Shown piece by piece: positions 1 to 8,772 of a DNA stretch of 64,000 bases (position 1 is the stretch's first letter; every line of letters starts with the position of its first letter). Source of the DNA: an uncultured Collinsella sp. (lineage in GTDB: Bacteria; Actinomycetota; Coriobacteriia; Coriobacteriales; Coriobacteriaceae). The notes beneath the pieces were generated by a model that did no database searches, was not told the DNA's origin, and worked only from the letters and a program-made list of their open reading frames with translations. The stretch covers positions 310,001 to 374,000 of the forward strand of contig CAUCLI010000001.1 of the NCBI GenBank assembly GCA_958443615.1. The letters are read 5' to 3'. A program made the translations under genes and the position numbers.

Positions 1-735
1 GATGCACTTGCTCCCGGTGTGGCCGAGATGGAACTAGGCGACAAGCTCACGCGTTACGGCCAACACACGAGTGTGGTCACCATCGCGGCGGCGGGGCCGC
101 GTTTCGTCAAGGCCAACATGTTTCCTACGGCAACATCGGTGCGGACTGGTGACCCCGTCGCGTTGACGGTGGGATACAGTGGCGGTTTGTCAAGTAGGGC
201 TGCTTATGCGGTCGAGGATGCGAGTCAGTTGCCGCAAGGGTGCGAGGATTATCTGGGGCGAGTAGCGATGCCGTACTTTAACGCTTACGCGCATTGGCTC
301 GAGACAATCTGTGTGGGCTTGAGCGGCGGTGAGTTGTTTGACGAGATCGAGCGCGTGCTCCCGCGCACCGAGTACGGCTGGAGCCTATGCCCGGGGCATC
401 TGACTGCGGAGGAGGAGTGGCTGTGCTCGCCGATTTATGAGAACTCTGATGAGGTGCTGCGTAGCGGCATGCTGCTCCAGATCGACATTATCCCGTCGGT
501 TGCGGGGTATGGTGGCGTGAGCGCCGAGAGCACGGTCGCTCTAGCCGACGCAGCTTTGCGCGCTGATTTGGCCGAGCAGTATCCCGAACTGTGGGCGCGT
601 GTCTGCAACCGCCGCGCCTATCTGCGTGATGTGCTTGGAATTGGCCTGCACGAGGACGTGCTGCCAATGTGTAGCACGGTGGCCTATCTGCGACCTTATT
701 TGCTTGCGAAGGATAAGGCTTTGGTCGTTCGTTGA
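1..735 (+). CDS. M24 (creatinase/aminopeptidase P-like) family protein, 5' truncated by window
   Basis: The reading frame is open from base 1 and has no convincing start, so the gene begins upstream. The visible 244 residues resemble the C-terminal pita-bread domain of M24 metallopeptidase-like proteins: a GGELFDEIE helix, a PGHL His motif, a GMLLQIDIIP strand and SAEST near the end. In true M24 enzymes these strands carry metal-binding His and Glu residues. I can match some but not all of the five ligands, so peptidase activity is uncertain. A strong terminator follows at 802. It could be a dipeptidase-like or non-catalytic homologue; substrate unknown. Confidence 0.55.
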   Translation, partial: DALAPGVAEMELGDKLTRYGQHTSVVTIAAAGPRFVKANMFPTATSVRTGDPVALTVGYSGGLSSRAAYAVEDASQLPQGCEDYLGRVAMPYFNAYAHWLETICVGLSGGELFDEIERVLPRTEYGWSLCPGHLTAEEEWLCSPIYENSDEVLRSGMLLQIDIIPSVAGYGGVSAESTVALADAALRADLAEQYPELWARVCNRRAYLRDVLGIGLHEDVLPMCSTVAYLRPYLLAKDKALVVR

Positions 736-801
736 TAGGTTATGCGCCATGGTGGGCCACACTGCTTGTGCGTGAGGGTTGGGTGCTCGTTGCTTCGATG
801 G

Positions 802-833
802 CGAACGGCTCGGCTTTCGAGCCGTTCGTTTGT
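802..833 (+). terminator. Intrinsic terminator after M24-like gene
   Basis: An 11-bp perfect stem (CGAACGGCTCG, 802-812, with CGAGCCGTTCG, 818-828) around a 5-nt loop is followed by TTTGTT. It separates the M24-like gene from the acetyltransferase. Confidence 0.8.
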
Positions 834-868
834 TGAATTCCCTCTATGCGTTTGTGTATTGCTGAAGT

Positions 869-897
869 TTGCGCCCCCGTCCGCAAGCGTGCATACT
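869..897 (+). promoter_or_regulatory. Candidate promoter of the GNAT gene
   Basis: TTGCGC (869-874), a 17-bp spacer and CATACT (892-897) lie 33 bp before the chosen start. The match to a housekeeping sigma promoter is moderate. Confidence 0.4.
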
Positions 898-929
898 GGC
901 AGGAGCAACGTGGCAGGAAAGGGTGGCCC

Positions 930-1523
930 ATGGCGGAGCATACAGCGGTTATACGGCTGGCGCGCATCGAGGACGCCGAGGAACTGGCCGCGATATACGA
1001 ACCGTACGTGCGCGAGACGGCGATCACCTTTGAGTACGTTCCGCCCACGCCCGCGGAGTTCGCCGAGCGCATGCGCAAGACCATGGAGTTCTACCCCTAT
1101 CTAGTCGCCGAGCTCGACGGACGCTTGGTGGGGTACGCCTACGCGGGGACCTTCAAAGGCCGTCCCGCCTACGATTGGGCGGTCGAGACCTCGATATACG
1201 TGGCGCGGGGTCATGCGGGCGAGGGGATCGGCCGCGCCCTGCATGACATGCTCGAGACGTCGCTGCGCACGCAGGGCATCCTCAACATGTACGCCTGCAT
1301 CGCCGTGCCGGATGGCGAGGACGACGAGACGCTCACCCGCAACAGCCAGCATTTTCACGAGCATATGGGATACCGCCTGGTGGGGGAGTTCTACAAGTGC
1401 GGTTATAAGAGCGGGCGTTGGTACAACATGATCTGGATGGAGAAGATGCTCGGAGAGCATCGCGCGGACCAACCCGCGGTGACGCCGTTTCCCGAGACGT
1501 CCGTCACATACACGGAACGCTGA
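930..1523 (+). CDS. GNAT N-acetyltransferase (phosphinothricin acetyltransferase-like)
   Basis: A 197-residue single-domain acetyltransferase. The N-terminal IRLARIEDAEELAAIYEPYV segment and the ETAITFEY motif are typical of the Pat/Bar-type branch, which acetylates amino groups using acetyl-CoA. The acetyl-CoA loop is degenerate (RGHAGEGIGRALHDMLE), and FHEHMGYRLVGEF is the usual C-terminal strand-helix. The start at 930 is chosen because AGGAAAGG lies just upstream and the family homology begins there; the frame is open further upstream (from 846) but without conserved sequence. Probably monocistronic. True substrate unknown. Confidence 0.8.
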   Translation: MAEHTAVIRLARIEDAEELAAIYEPYVRETAITFEYVPPTPAEFAERMRKTMEFYPYLVAELDGRLVGYAYAGTFKGRPAYDWAVETSIYVARGHAGEGIGRALHDMLETSLRTQGILNMYACIAVPDGEDDETLTRNSQHFHEHMGYRLVGEFYKCGYKSGRWYNMIWMEKMLGEHRADQPAVTPFPETSVTYTER

Positions 1524-1759
1524 TCCCCGGCGCCTCTCTCGCCGCCTGGTGGACCCTGTGCGCCAGGGGCGAGACTTGGGGCGCGCCGATACCGATAATC
1601 TTGCAGCTAGCCAGCTCACGCTTTAGCGTGGTGCGTTGAGCCGGTCTAACGCCGTATGGTAAGGTTTTTAGACGTCGGGGGGCCGACGCTAGAACTATAT
1701 GATGCCGAGTGGCGCCCAGGCGGCGCGGACACCACGCTCGGGTGCGCGAGGGAGCCGGT

Positions 1760-2938
1760 ATGTCCAGCTGCGATCGCGAGCGTGGGGATGACATCGCCAC
1801 CGTCAAAACGATAGAGGACGTGCGCGCCATGAAGCGCGCGCACAAGGGTGGCACCTGGAAATACGCCTGCGCCTGCAGGTCCGGCGTGCGTTACGAGGGA
1901 GAAAGCGAGGCGTGGGCTCAATTGAAGACCATGATCGAGGAACAGGTGGCCAAATCCGTCACCGAAGTCGAGGAGACCGACCCGTTCGCGAGCAAGGACA
2001 CCGTCCCCGTCCCGCCCGAGGACCGCGCACCCGGTAGGCTCCGAGGCGCGGGCGCCCGCTCGCCGCTGTTCTGGAAGCTCATGCTCGTGGCCATGGCACT
2101 GGTGTGGGGATATTCGTTCCTCACCATGAAGACCGTGCTCGACACCGTGCCGACCTTCATGCTGCTGGCCTGCCGCTTTCTGTTGTCGGCGGTCATCATG
2201 TTCGCCATCTTCCACAAGCGCATCAAGGCCCACTTCAACCGCGAGTACGTTGGGTTCGGCGTGCTCATGGGCTGCGTGATCTGGTCGGCGTATGCCGCGC
2301 AGACGCTCGGCCTGGTGGACACCACCCCGGGCAAGAACGCGTTCCTTACCGGAACCTACTGCATCCTCGTGCCGTTCATCGCTCTCGCCCTGTTCCGCGA
2401 GCGCATCACCAAGTGGCACATCGCCTCGGCGCTGCTGTGCCTGGTGGGCGTGGGGTTCGTGGCGCTCGACAACTTCAGCATCCAGATGGGCGACCTCATG
2501 ACGCTCGTGGGCGCGGTGTTCTTCGCCGTGGACATGGCGGTGGTGGGCCATATCGGCCGTACGCGTGACGTCAGCGTCCTGACCTCGTGGATGTTCCTGT
2601 TCGTGGGTCTGTTCTCCACGATCGCCACCATCGCGTTTGAGCCGCGCGTCCCGCTTGAGCAGTGGACGCCCGAGATCATCGGCCAGCTCGTGTTCCTCGC
2701 CGTGATCTGCACCACCGTCGGCCTGCTGCTGCAGAATCAGGCGCTCTCACACGTCCCGCCGGCGACCGGCTCGCTGTTGCTCTCGCTCGAGAGCCCCTCG
2801 GGCGTGCTGTTCTCCGTCCTCATGGCGGGCGAGGTGCTTACTGGCAAGCTGATCTTCGGCTTTGTGCTGATCTTCCTGTCGATCGTGCTGTCCGAGACGC
2901 ACTTCAGTTTCCTGCGGAAGTGGTTCCCCAAGAAGTAG
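1760..2938 (+). CDS. EamA/DMT-family transporter with N-terminal cytosolic extension
   Basis: A 392-residue integral membrane protein. About 10 hydrophobic segments from residue ~105 form two EamA halves, with typical motifs (VWGYSF, LGLVDTTPGKNAFLTGTY, LLLQNQALSHVPP). The family exports metabolites such as amino acids or nucleosides. The first ~105 residues are unusual: a hydrophilic stretch with a small CxC-containing segment (WKYACACRSGVRYEGES) and an acidic linker before the first membrane helix. The start at 1760 is supported by GAGGGAG upstream. A strong terminator follows. Substrate cannot be inferred. Confidence 0.82.
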   Translation: MSSCDRERGDDIATVKTIEDVRAMKRAHKGGTWKYACACRSGVRYEGESEAWAQLKTMIEEQVAKSVTEVEETDPFASKDTVPVPPEDRAPGRLRGAGARSPLFWKLMLVAMALVWGYSFLTMKTVLDTVPTFMLLACRFLLSAVIMFAIFHKRIKAHFNREYVGFGVLMGCVIWSAYAAQTLGLVDTTPGKNAFLTGTYCILVPFIALALFRERITKWHIASALLCLVGVGFVALDNFSIQMGDLMTLVGAVFFAVDMAVVGHIGRTRDVSVLTSWMFLFVGLFSTIATIAFEPRVPLEQWTPEIIGQLVFLAVICTTVGLLLQNQALSHVPPATGSLLLSLESPSGVLFSVLMAGEVLTGKLIFGFVLIFLSIVLSETHFSFLRKWFPKK

Positions 2939-2961
2939 TTCTTGTCCGTTGTAGCTTACGT

Positions 2962-3004
2962 TAAAACCGCAGGGCGCCCGGAAATGGGAGCCCCGCGGTT
3001 TTTT
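2962..3004 (+). terminator. Intrinsic terminator after EamA gene
   Basis: An AAACCGC...GCGGTTT outer stem with a GC-rich inner stem ends in a run of T residues. It lies 24 bp after the transporter stop. Confidence 0.8.
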
Positions 3005-3096
3005 GCAGACGGGGCGAATGGCCATAACGTTACGGCGGAGTGGGTGGTGTCGGAAAAGTTGGTGTAGCTCGCCTTCATCCCTGTCTTTATCTGAAA

Positions 3097-3118
3097 GAGC
3101 CGCCCTTCGGGGCGGCTC
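3097..3118. other. Perfect GC-rich hairpin in the 2939-3282 intergenic region
   Basis: GAGCCGCCC (3097-3105), a TTCG tetraloop and GGGCGGCTC (3110-3118) form a perfect 9-bp stem. It lacks a T run on the plus strand. On the minus strand TTTCAG follows, so it could act as a distal terminator for the convergent threonine-aldolase-like gene. The rest of this ~340-bp gap is AT-richer and holds no ORF I can support. Confidence 0.5.
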
Positions 3119-3282
3119 AGCATTTGGCGGTTTCGAGCCTGTAGGGAGTTGTTAATTATTTTGTGTGGGCTTATTTCGGGGCGGGTCGAGTAGAGAGGCG
3201 TATTTCGCAGTCGAATCCTGGGATTTGTTGGGCAAAAATGCCTCCTATTTAAGAGGATCCGAAAGAACCCCTCACATTTTAA

Positions 3283-4359
3283 TTAAAGACCTCCTATAAA
3301 GCCCAAAAGCTCTTCGACGTGCTCGGGCTGGCATGACCAGCTCGTCACGAAGCGAAGCGCGATGCGGTCCTGGCCCGTGGGGTCGACCGCGGGCGTGACC
3401 TCGGCGCCACATGCCTCAACGATGCGGACGGCGCGGTCGGAGTCGAACCAGAAGAACTGCTGGTTGCCCGTGGTCTCGATGAGTGATTCGAAGCCAAGGC
3501 CGCGAAGCCCTTCGCCAAGCTGGACGGCCCGTGCGTTGGAGCGGCGCGCGTAGGCGAAGTAGGGAAGGTCGCCCGAGTCGTCGCGTAGCGCGGGGTCGAA
3601 GGCGGCTTCGTACTGCACGCCCATGAGGCGGCCCTTGGCGGTCATGTGCCCAGCGCGTTTGGTGAGGTAGGGAATGCGCTCGATGGCGCGCCGCCCGCGC
3701 TCGGAGCGCGGACTCACCACGAGTGCCTCGCCGAAGAGCATACCGGCCTTGGTGCCGCCGAGGGTGAAGGCGTCGGCGCGCGAGGCGAGGTGATCGAGGG
3801 TGAGGTCGCCGCCCGTCGCCGTCAGGGCGCTCGCCATGCGGGCGCCATCGACGTAGACCGCCAAATCGAATTTCTCCGCGACATCGCACAGCGCGTCGAA
3901 CTCGGCGCGGGTGTACACATGCCCAAGCTCGGAGGTGTTGGAGAAGTAGAGCATCGCGGGGCGCGTGGCATGGCAGCCGCCTGCGACGCTCGCGTGGTAC
4001 ACACGCTCGACCTCAGCGGGGGTGAGGATGCCCAGGAGATCGGCGGTGGCGAGCATACGACGGCCGCAGGCCTCGATGGCGCCGGTCTCATGCGCGGTGG
4101 GGTGCGCGTCGGCGGCGAGAATGGGCCCTTCGAAGTCGTCGGTAAACGCGGTGATGCACACGGCGTTCGCGGCAGTGCCGCCGGGGATGAAGCGCACGTA
4201 CGCATCTGGCTGTCCGCATGCCTTGCGGATGAGGTCGGCAGCGTGAGCGCAGTGCTCATCGGTGCCATAACCGGGTGCCTGCTCGCCGTTCGTGCGGATG
4301 AGCGCCTCGAGGACTTCTGGACAGGCGCCCTCGGAGTAGTCGTTTCGGAATTGGTGCAT
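3283..4359 (-). CDS. Threonine aldolase / beta-eliminating lyase family PLP enzyme
   Basis: A 358-residue fold-type I PLP enzyme of the low-specificity L-threonine aldolase family (glycine plus acetaldehyde from threonine). It shows RNDYSEGACPEVL at the N-terminus, the PGGTAANAVCI cofactor-binding turn, the VDGARMASAL Asp motif and DAFTLGGTKAG, whose Lys should form the Schiff base. The length is normal. It is transcribed divergently from the surface-protein island. The GGTK form of the Lys motif is typical of a branch often only annotated as aminotransferase class I/II or threonine aldolase, so exact substrate is not certain. Confidence 0.85.
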   Translation of the reverse strand: MHQFRNDYSEGACPEVLEALIRTNGEQAPGYGTDEHCAHAADLIRKACGQPDAYVRFIPGGTAANAVCITAFTDDFEGPILAADAHPTAHETGAIEACGRRMLATADLLGILTPAEVERVYHASVAGGCHATRPAMLYFSNTSELGHVYTRAEFDALCDVAEKFDLAVYVDGARMASALTATGGDLTLDHLASRADAFTLGGTKAGMLFGEALVVSPRSERGRRAIERIPYLTKRAGHMTAKGRLMGVQYEAAFDPALRDDSGDLPYFAYARRSNARAVQLGEGLRGLGFESLIETTGNQQFFWFDSDRAVRIVEACGAEVTPAVDPTGQDRIALRFVTSWSCQPEHVEELLGFIGGL

Positions 4360-4414
4360 GGCGTCCTTTTCGCTGGCTTGCCGACGCGGGGTGGCGGCGG
4401 TGTGAGATCGGTTT

Positions 4415-4441
4415 GCACTATGGTACGTGCACTATGGTACG
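4415..4441. repeat. 14-bp-period tandem repeat upstream of the PLP enzyme
   Basis: GCACTATGGTACG occurs at 4415-4427 and again at 4429-4441. The position, 56-82 bp upstream of the minus-strand start, and the exact repetition suggest an operator. On the minus strand each copy contains TACCAT, a possible -10 hexamer. Confidence 0.5.
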
Positions 4442-4708
4442 CGCACAGGCGGCGCATCGCCATCGCGCCTGCGAGCGGGTTGGTCGCAAGGCGCGATTGA
4501 GAGATATTGGATGTTCGATTATGTGAGTCCAGGATTGAGCAAACATCAAGAAATGGGCATGTGCACACGTTGCGAAACACTGCGCTAGTGTAGTGTTCAA
4601 TATGCCGAATAACAGCAGAAATAAACAAATACCGTCTATCGGTTAAATGTCGCCGTTAGTGGGATGGTTCTACCTACCAACTAATGTTATAGAAAGAAAA
4701 ATGTTAGA

Positions 4709-4720
4709 TTTTGTTCGTTT
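4709..4720. promoter_or_regulatory. TTTTGTTCGTTT motif upstream of the first surface gene
   Basis: This 12-mer is the exact reverse complement of AAACGAACAAAA at 8699-8710, upstream of the GH84 gene. It lies ~50 bp before the start codon at 4770. The remainder of the 410-bp divergent intergenic region (4360-4769) is AT-rich and shows no further gene. Confidence 0.45.
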
Positions 4721-4769
4721 AGCCCAAGATAGGGAGCGTTATGCCACGCATGCTCATATAGGAGGCGAC

Positions 4770-7700
4770 ATGGCACATTTTGAAGTACTGTCAACCACGC
4801 GAAGGGTGGTGCTACCGCGTTTGGGACGCGTCGCCACGGGAGCGGCGCTCGCCATCGCCCTCGGCTGCGGTGTGGCCCCCATCGCGTCCGTCGTGGCGCC
4901 CCCCCCAGTTGCGTGGGCGGATGAGGCGGCGCAGGGAGACACGACGGAGGCGAATCTCGTTGCCGACGACGCTGCTGTCAAAGAGACCGAGCCCGTTGCA
5001 GTTGCCGCGAACACGGCGCTCACCCCTCGCGGCAAGTGGGCGTTTGACGGGGATGACCTGAAGACAAATACGGGCAGTGAGAACAGCCTGTCCATGAGCG
5101 AACACACTGGTGTTACAGCGGTTCAGAGCCCCGTGAAGTCCCTTGGCAAGATGATGCGCTTTGACAGCAAGACAACGGACACCAACGTCAGGATTCCCAG
5201 CGCCATTCAGATCGGCAGCGATTACACCATCTCGATGTGGATAAAGGCCGACGCGGGCATTGAGAACGGCGAGAAGACCGCCATTCTGCAGATGGACACC
5301 GATAATGGTCGCACGCTGCTATACCAACTGGCGGACGGGCGATACGCCACATTCTTCAGGGGCGATAATAACGGTGGCGAACATATCTTCAACATGAAGA
5401 ATCCCGGTCGAGGAAGCTGGCACCACGTTACATTTGTTAAAAACGGACAGGGCAATAACGGTACGCAGGCTAAGTCTTTCCAGCTTTACATCGATGGCGA
5501 GCTTGCCGGTCAGGGAACTTGGCAGAACAATCTCAATGGCGGAACTACCACCCCCGCTCTTCTGATTGGCGAGCACAAAAATGTTACCGATATGGACCGC
5601 TTCCAGGGCGACATCGACGAGTTCTGCATCTTCGGTACTGCTCTTACACAGGCGCAGGTTAAGGAACACTACGACTCTTATGGACAGGCAAAGAGCGACA
5701 TCGCCCTTATCAACGCCAAGGCTGAGCTGCAGGCGCTTATCGGTCGTGCCGAGTCTCTTGCCGCGCAGAGCGATGGCAACGAGGCTTACGTCGAGCTCAA
5801 AGAGGCAATCGATCACGCTAAGAACCTAAGTGAAGCTGCGACCCTTGACCAGGTCAACGCTGCCAAGTCCGAGCTTGAAGATGCCATCGGCGGCGTGTTC
5901 GCACTTGGCATCAAGGTGAATGTTGACCAAAGTAAGACCATCGAGACCGTCGACAAGGGCATCTTTGGTATCAACCATCGTTACGCTTTCAACGGTTACG
6001 GTTCTTACGACTCGGTGAACCAGAAGGTCAAGGATGACTTTGCCGAGCTGTATGACGAGTCAAACTTCGGTTCCATTCGCTACCCGGGCGGCACGATCTC
6101 CAACCTGTTCAGCTGGAAGGAGACGCTGGGCGAGCAGAGCAAGCGCACCCCGCAGATTCACGGCTTCTATAACAACAAGGGCCAGGGCGGCATTGCCCCG
6201 AACTTCGGCATCTCCGAGATCGGCACCTTCGCTGCCGACCATGGAAGCGAGATCATCTACGTGTACTCGCTCGGCCGAGGCGATGCAAATGATGCCTCGG
6301 ATCTCATCGAGTTCCTGAACGCCAAGGTGGGCGACAACCCCAACGGCGGCACCGATTGGGCGCAGGTTCGCGCTGACAACGGACATCCCGATCCCTACAA
6401 CGTTCGCTATTTCGAAATCGGTAACGAGATGAATCAGGGCGGCGAAGACGGAACCCGAGGCCAGCAGTACTGGACAACCACCGTTATGTCTGACCCGAAC
6501 AACGAGGGCGGCGGCAACAAGAGTGCAGTCGACGCATATATCGAGGGCGGCACCGTTAAGCGCGTCCAAGAGTATGCGGTCGTTCGCGGCGATTGGAACA
6601 AGGCAAAGTCCAAGTCGACGGGCGAGCCAAACCAGGAGTTCGGCATGCGCTACGCGCTGCTTCCGCGCGATGAAAAGGCTTCTGATTACGAGAATTGGAC
6701 TGCGATTGACCCAGAATCCGTTGAGGTGAAGACGTATACCGTCACAGCGGGGCCCAATGAAACTGAGACGGACTCCAATCCGCAGGACTGGATTAAGGTC
6801 AAAAATTTCGACAACAGCTCTGCGGCCGACAAGCACTATGTCCTCGACGAGAAGACCGGTTTCATTAAGTTCGGTGATGGCAACAAGGGCGCTATTCCCA
6901 CAGCTGGACACCGTGTCAAGGTTTCCTACAAGGTAAAGCGTGACGGTTTCGTGCAGATCTCTGAGGCCATGCGCGACACGATGATGGAGATCAACGAGCA
7001 GCGTGCCGAGGACGGTCAGGAACCCGGCGAGATCCACGTATATTCGAGTTTTGAAGGCTCCTCCTTCTACAACGGGATGAACAACAGGGGCAAGAATGAC
7101 CTCTACGACGGTATCGCCATTCATCCGTACAGCGGCGACTTGGCCAAAACGCTTGCCGGTAACGATTTCTACCTTCAGGCGATGAGCCTTGGCAACGGCG
7201 CAGTTGATAGGGTGCGCCGTGAGACGGAGGAGATGCGTGGAATCAGCGATGACGAGACCAAGGTCCCAGTTATCAGCGAGTACGGCATCTTCAGGTCGGA
7301 ACACACCATGGTGCGTTCCCAAGCGCACGCCCTCTACATCGCCCGTCAGATCATGGAGTACATCAAGCTCGGCAGCCCCTACATCCAGAAGCACTGCCTC
7401 GTTGACTGGTACTCGGACGGTGGTGACTCACTCGGGCCTACCCAACAAGCGGTGATCCAGGCCGTTGCAGGTGCTGATGCAGACACGAAGACCGGCGAGG
7501 GCTCCTTCACCTTCTTCAAGACGCCCAGCGCGCTCGTGTTCGAGATGTACAACGGCAAGGGAGACACGCCCGGCTTCGGCGACCAGATCCTGTCCGCCAC
7601 GACCTCCGAGCTGCCCACGCTCGATAACGGCGTGAAGTCCTACGACGTGCTCACCTCCAAGGACGTCGAGGGCAACTATTACGCCGCCATCACCTACCTC

Positions 7701-8507
7701 GATCTGGAGGAGGACGGCGCCTTCACCCTCAACGTCAAGGGCGAGGACTTCACCGGGCGCAAGATCGAGGTCCGCTCCATCGTGGGCGACAGCTACGACA
7801 CCGAGAACACGCCCGACGAGCCCAACAAGGTGACGGTCAACTACGAGGACGCCTATACCTCCACGGAGGCCAACCCGCACTTCACGCTCAAACCCCACTC
7901 CTTCACCATCGTGAAGGTCTGTGCGGAGGAGCCGCCCGCGCAGCATACCGTGACCTTCACGGTCGACGGCGCCACGTGGGCGACCCAGACCGTGACCGAC
8001 GGCGGCCTCGCCACCGTTCCGGCAGAACCTGCCAAGGACGGCTACCGCTTCGTCGCCTGGACGCTCAACGGCGAGGCCTATGACTTCAAGACGCCCGTGA
8101 CGAGCGACCTCACGCTGGTGGCGAGCTTCGAGAAGATCGATGAACCCGCACCTCCTGCTCAGCATACGGTGACCTTCACGGTCGATGGCGCGGTGTACCA
8201 CACCGCCACGGTTGCCGACGGCGAGTGTGTGACCGCACCGGCCGACCCAACCAAGGAAGGCTGCACCTTCAAAGGTTGGACCCTTGATGACAAGGCGTTC
8301 GATTTCAACACGCCCATCACCGGCGATGTGACGCTTGAGGCGGTCTTTGCCAAGGACGCCGCCGACCCCGGCACGACGGGCGGCGGCAAGCCCGGCACCT
8401 CCGGCGGGCTGCCGCAGACCGGTGACCCCGTTGCCCTCGTGGGCGCGGTCGCGCTCGCCGGTGCGGGTGTCGCGCTTGCTGGCAACCGCCTCCGCCGCCG
8501 CAAGTAG
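4770..8507 (+). CDS. LPXTG-anchored clan GH-A-like glycoside hydrolase with LamG domain
   Basis: A 1245-residue cell-wall protein. Order: signal peptide (1-50, cleavage near AWA|DE), LamG/concanavalin-like domain (~85-307), FIVAR-like helical segment (~307-375), catalytic region (~376-880), beta-sandwich (~880-1050), two InlB/Listeria-Bacteroides repeats (~1054-1122, ~1130-1200) and a sortase signal LPQTG at 1214 with hydrophobic and RRRK tail. The catalytic part resembles alpha-L-arabinofuranosidase/GH39/GH51/GH79-type barrels: E553 in YFEIGNEMN is the likely acid/base and E837 in VISEYG the likely nucleophile. A beta-rich insert (~650-725) sits between them. The start at 4770 has a strong AGGAGG. 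The neighbours point to host glycans. Family assignment is uncertain. A C8 tract lies in the signal-peptide codons. Confidence 0.75.
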   Translation: MAHFEVLSTTRRVVLPRLGRVATGAALAIALGCGVAPIASVVAPPPVAWADEAAQGDTTEANLVADDAAVKETEPVAVAANTALTPRGKWAFDGDDLKTNTGSENSLSMSEHTGVTAVQSPVKSLGKMMRFDSKTTDTNVRIPSAIQIGSDYTISMWIKADAGIENGEKTAILQMDTDNGRTLLYQLADGRYATFFRGDNNGGEHIFNMKNPGRGSWHHVTFVKNGQGNNGTQAKSFQLYIDGELAGQGTWQNNLNGGTTTPALLIGEHKNVTDMDRFQGDIDEFCIFGTALTQAQVKEHYDSYGQAKSDIALINAKAELQALIGRAESLAAQSDGNEAYVELKEAIDHAKNLSEAATLDQVNAAKSELEDAIGGVFALGIKVNVDQSKTIETVDKGIFGINHRYAFNGYGSYDSVNQKVKDDFAELYDESNFGSIRYPGGTISNLFSWKETLGEQSKRTPQIHGFYNNKGQGGIAPNFGISEIGTFAADHGSEIIYVYSLGRGDANDASDLIEFLNAKVGDNPNGGTDWAQVRADNGHPDPYNVRYFEIGNEMNQGGEDGTRGQQYWTTTVMSDPNNEGGGNKSAVDAYIEGGTVKRVQEYAVVRGDWNKAKSKSTGEPNQEFGMRYALLPRDEKASDYENWTAIDPESVEVKTYTVTAGPNETETDSNPQDWIKVKNFDNSSAADKHYVLDEKTGFIKFGDGNKGAIPTAGHRVKVSYKVKRDGFVQISEAMRDTMMEINEQRAEDGQEPGEIHVYSSFEGSSFYNGMNNRGKNDLYDGIAIHPYSGDLAKTLAGNDFYLQAMSLGNGAVDRVRRETEEMRGISDDETKVPVISEYGIFRSEHTMVRSQAHALYIARQIMEYIKLGSPYIQKHCLVDWYSDGGDSLGPTQQAVIQAVAGADADTKTGEGSFTFFKTPSALVFEMYNGKGDTPGFGDQILSATTSELPTLDNGVKSYDVLTSKDVEGNYYAAITYLDLEEDGAFTLNVKGEDFTGRKIEVRSIVGDSYDTENTPDEPNKVTVNYEDAYTSTEANPHFTLKPHSFTIVKVCAEEPPAQHTVTFTVDGATWATQTVTDGGLATVPAEPAKDGYRFVAWTLNGEAYDFKTPVTSDLTLVASFEKIDEPAPPAQHTVTFTVDGAVYHTATVADGECVTAPADPTKEGCTFKGWTLDDKAFDFNTPITGDVTLEAVFAKDAADPGTTGGGKPGTSGGLPQTGDPVALVGAVALAGAGVALAGNRLRRRK
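4899..4906 (+). repeat. C8 homopolymer in signal-peptide codons
   Basis: Eight consecutive C residues encode P44-P46 of the preceding hydrolase. A +1 slip would give a TGA stop at 4922-4924; a -1 slip would read out of frame to a stop at 5059-5061. It is therefore a potential on/off switch. Confidence 0.75.
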
Positions 8508-8577
8508 CGCTCGGCCCCTCGGCGGTCCGCTGGCCTGATAGGCGAGCCGGCCGCCTGAATCCACCCTCCCCCTCTAT

Positions 8578-8613
8578 GCGGGTCGTCGCCTTTGGGCGGC
8601 GGCCCGCTTCTTT
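8578..8613 (+). terminator. Intrinsic terminator after first surface hydrolase
   Basis: A 13-bp stem (8578-8590 with 8595-8607), short loop, then TTCTTTG. Confidence 0.8.
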
Positions 8614-8716
8614 GTTCGTGTTTGTTCGAATCAGCCGGCGACAAGGTGAACAACGCTGGTCTTTACCTATCAATACCAGCAGAAATCCTAAATCCTAAAA
8701 ACGAACAAAAACGAAC
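8611..8716. promoter_or_regulatory. DeoR-like tandem GTTCG/CGAAC operator repeats
   Basis: TTTGTTCG occurs twice with a 10-bp period (8611-8618, 8621-8628). The inverse ACGAAC occurs twice with a 10-bp period (8701-8706, 8711-8716). Helical-phase repeats of this kind are characteristic of DeoR-family repressor sites. They lie upstream of the GH84 gene. No DeoR gene is in the window. Confidence 0.5.
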
Positions 8717-8757
8717 CTTTGGCGGGAAATACTCGACCGTTCGCCAATAACCCACCT

Positions 8758-8772
8758 GGGGGGGGGTAGATT
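8758..8772 (+). promoter_or_regulatory. G9 tract abutting a TAGATT -10-like element, GH84 promoter region
   Basis: Nine G residues (8758-8766) are followed directly by TAGATT (8767-8772), 114 bp before the GH84 start. The nearest -35-like hexamer I see is TTCGCC (8740-8745), spacer 21, which is poor. Change in G number would change spacing. Confidence 0.5.
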
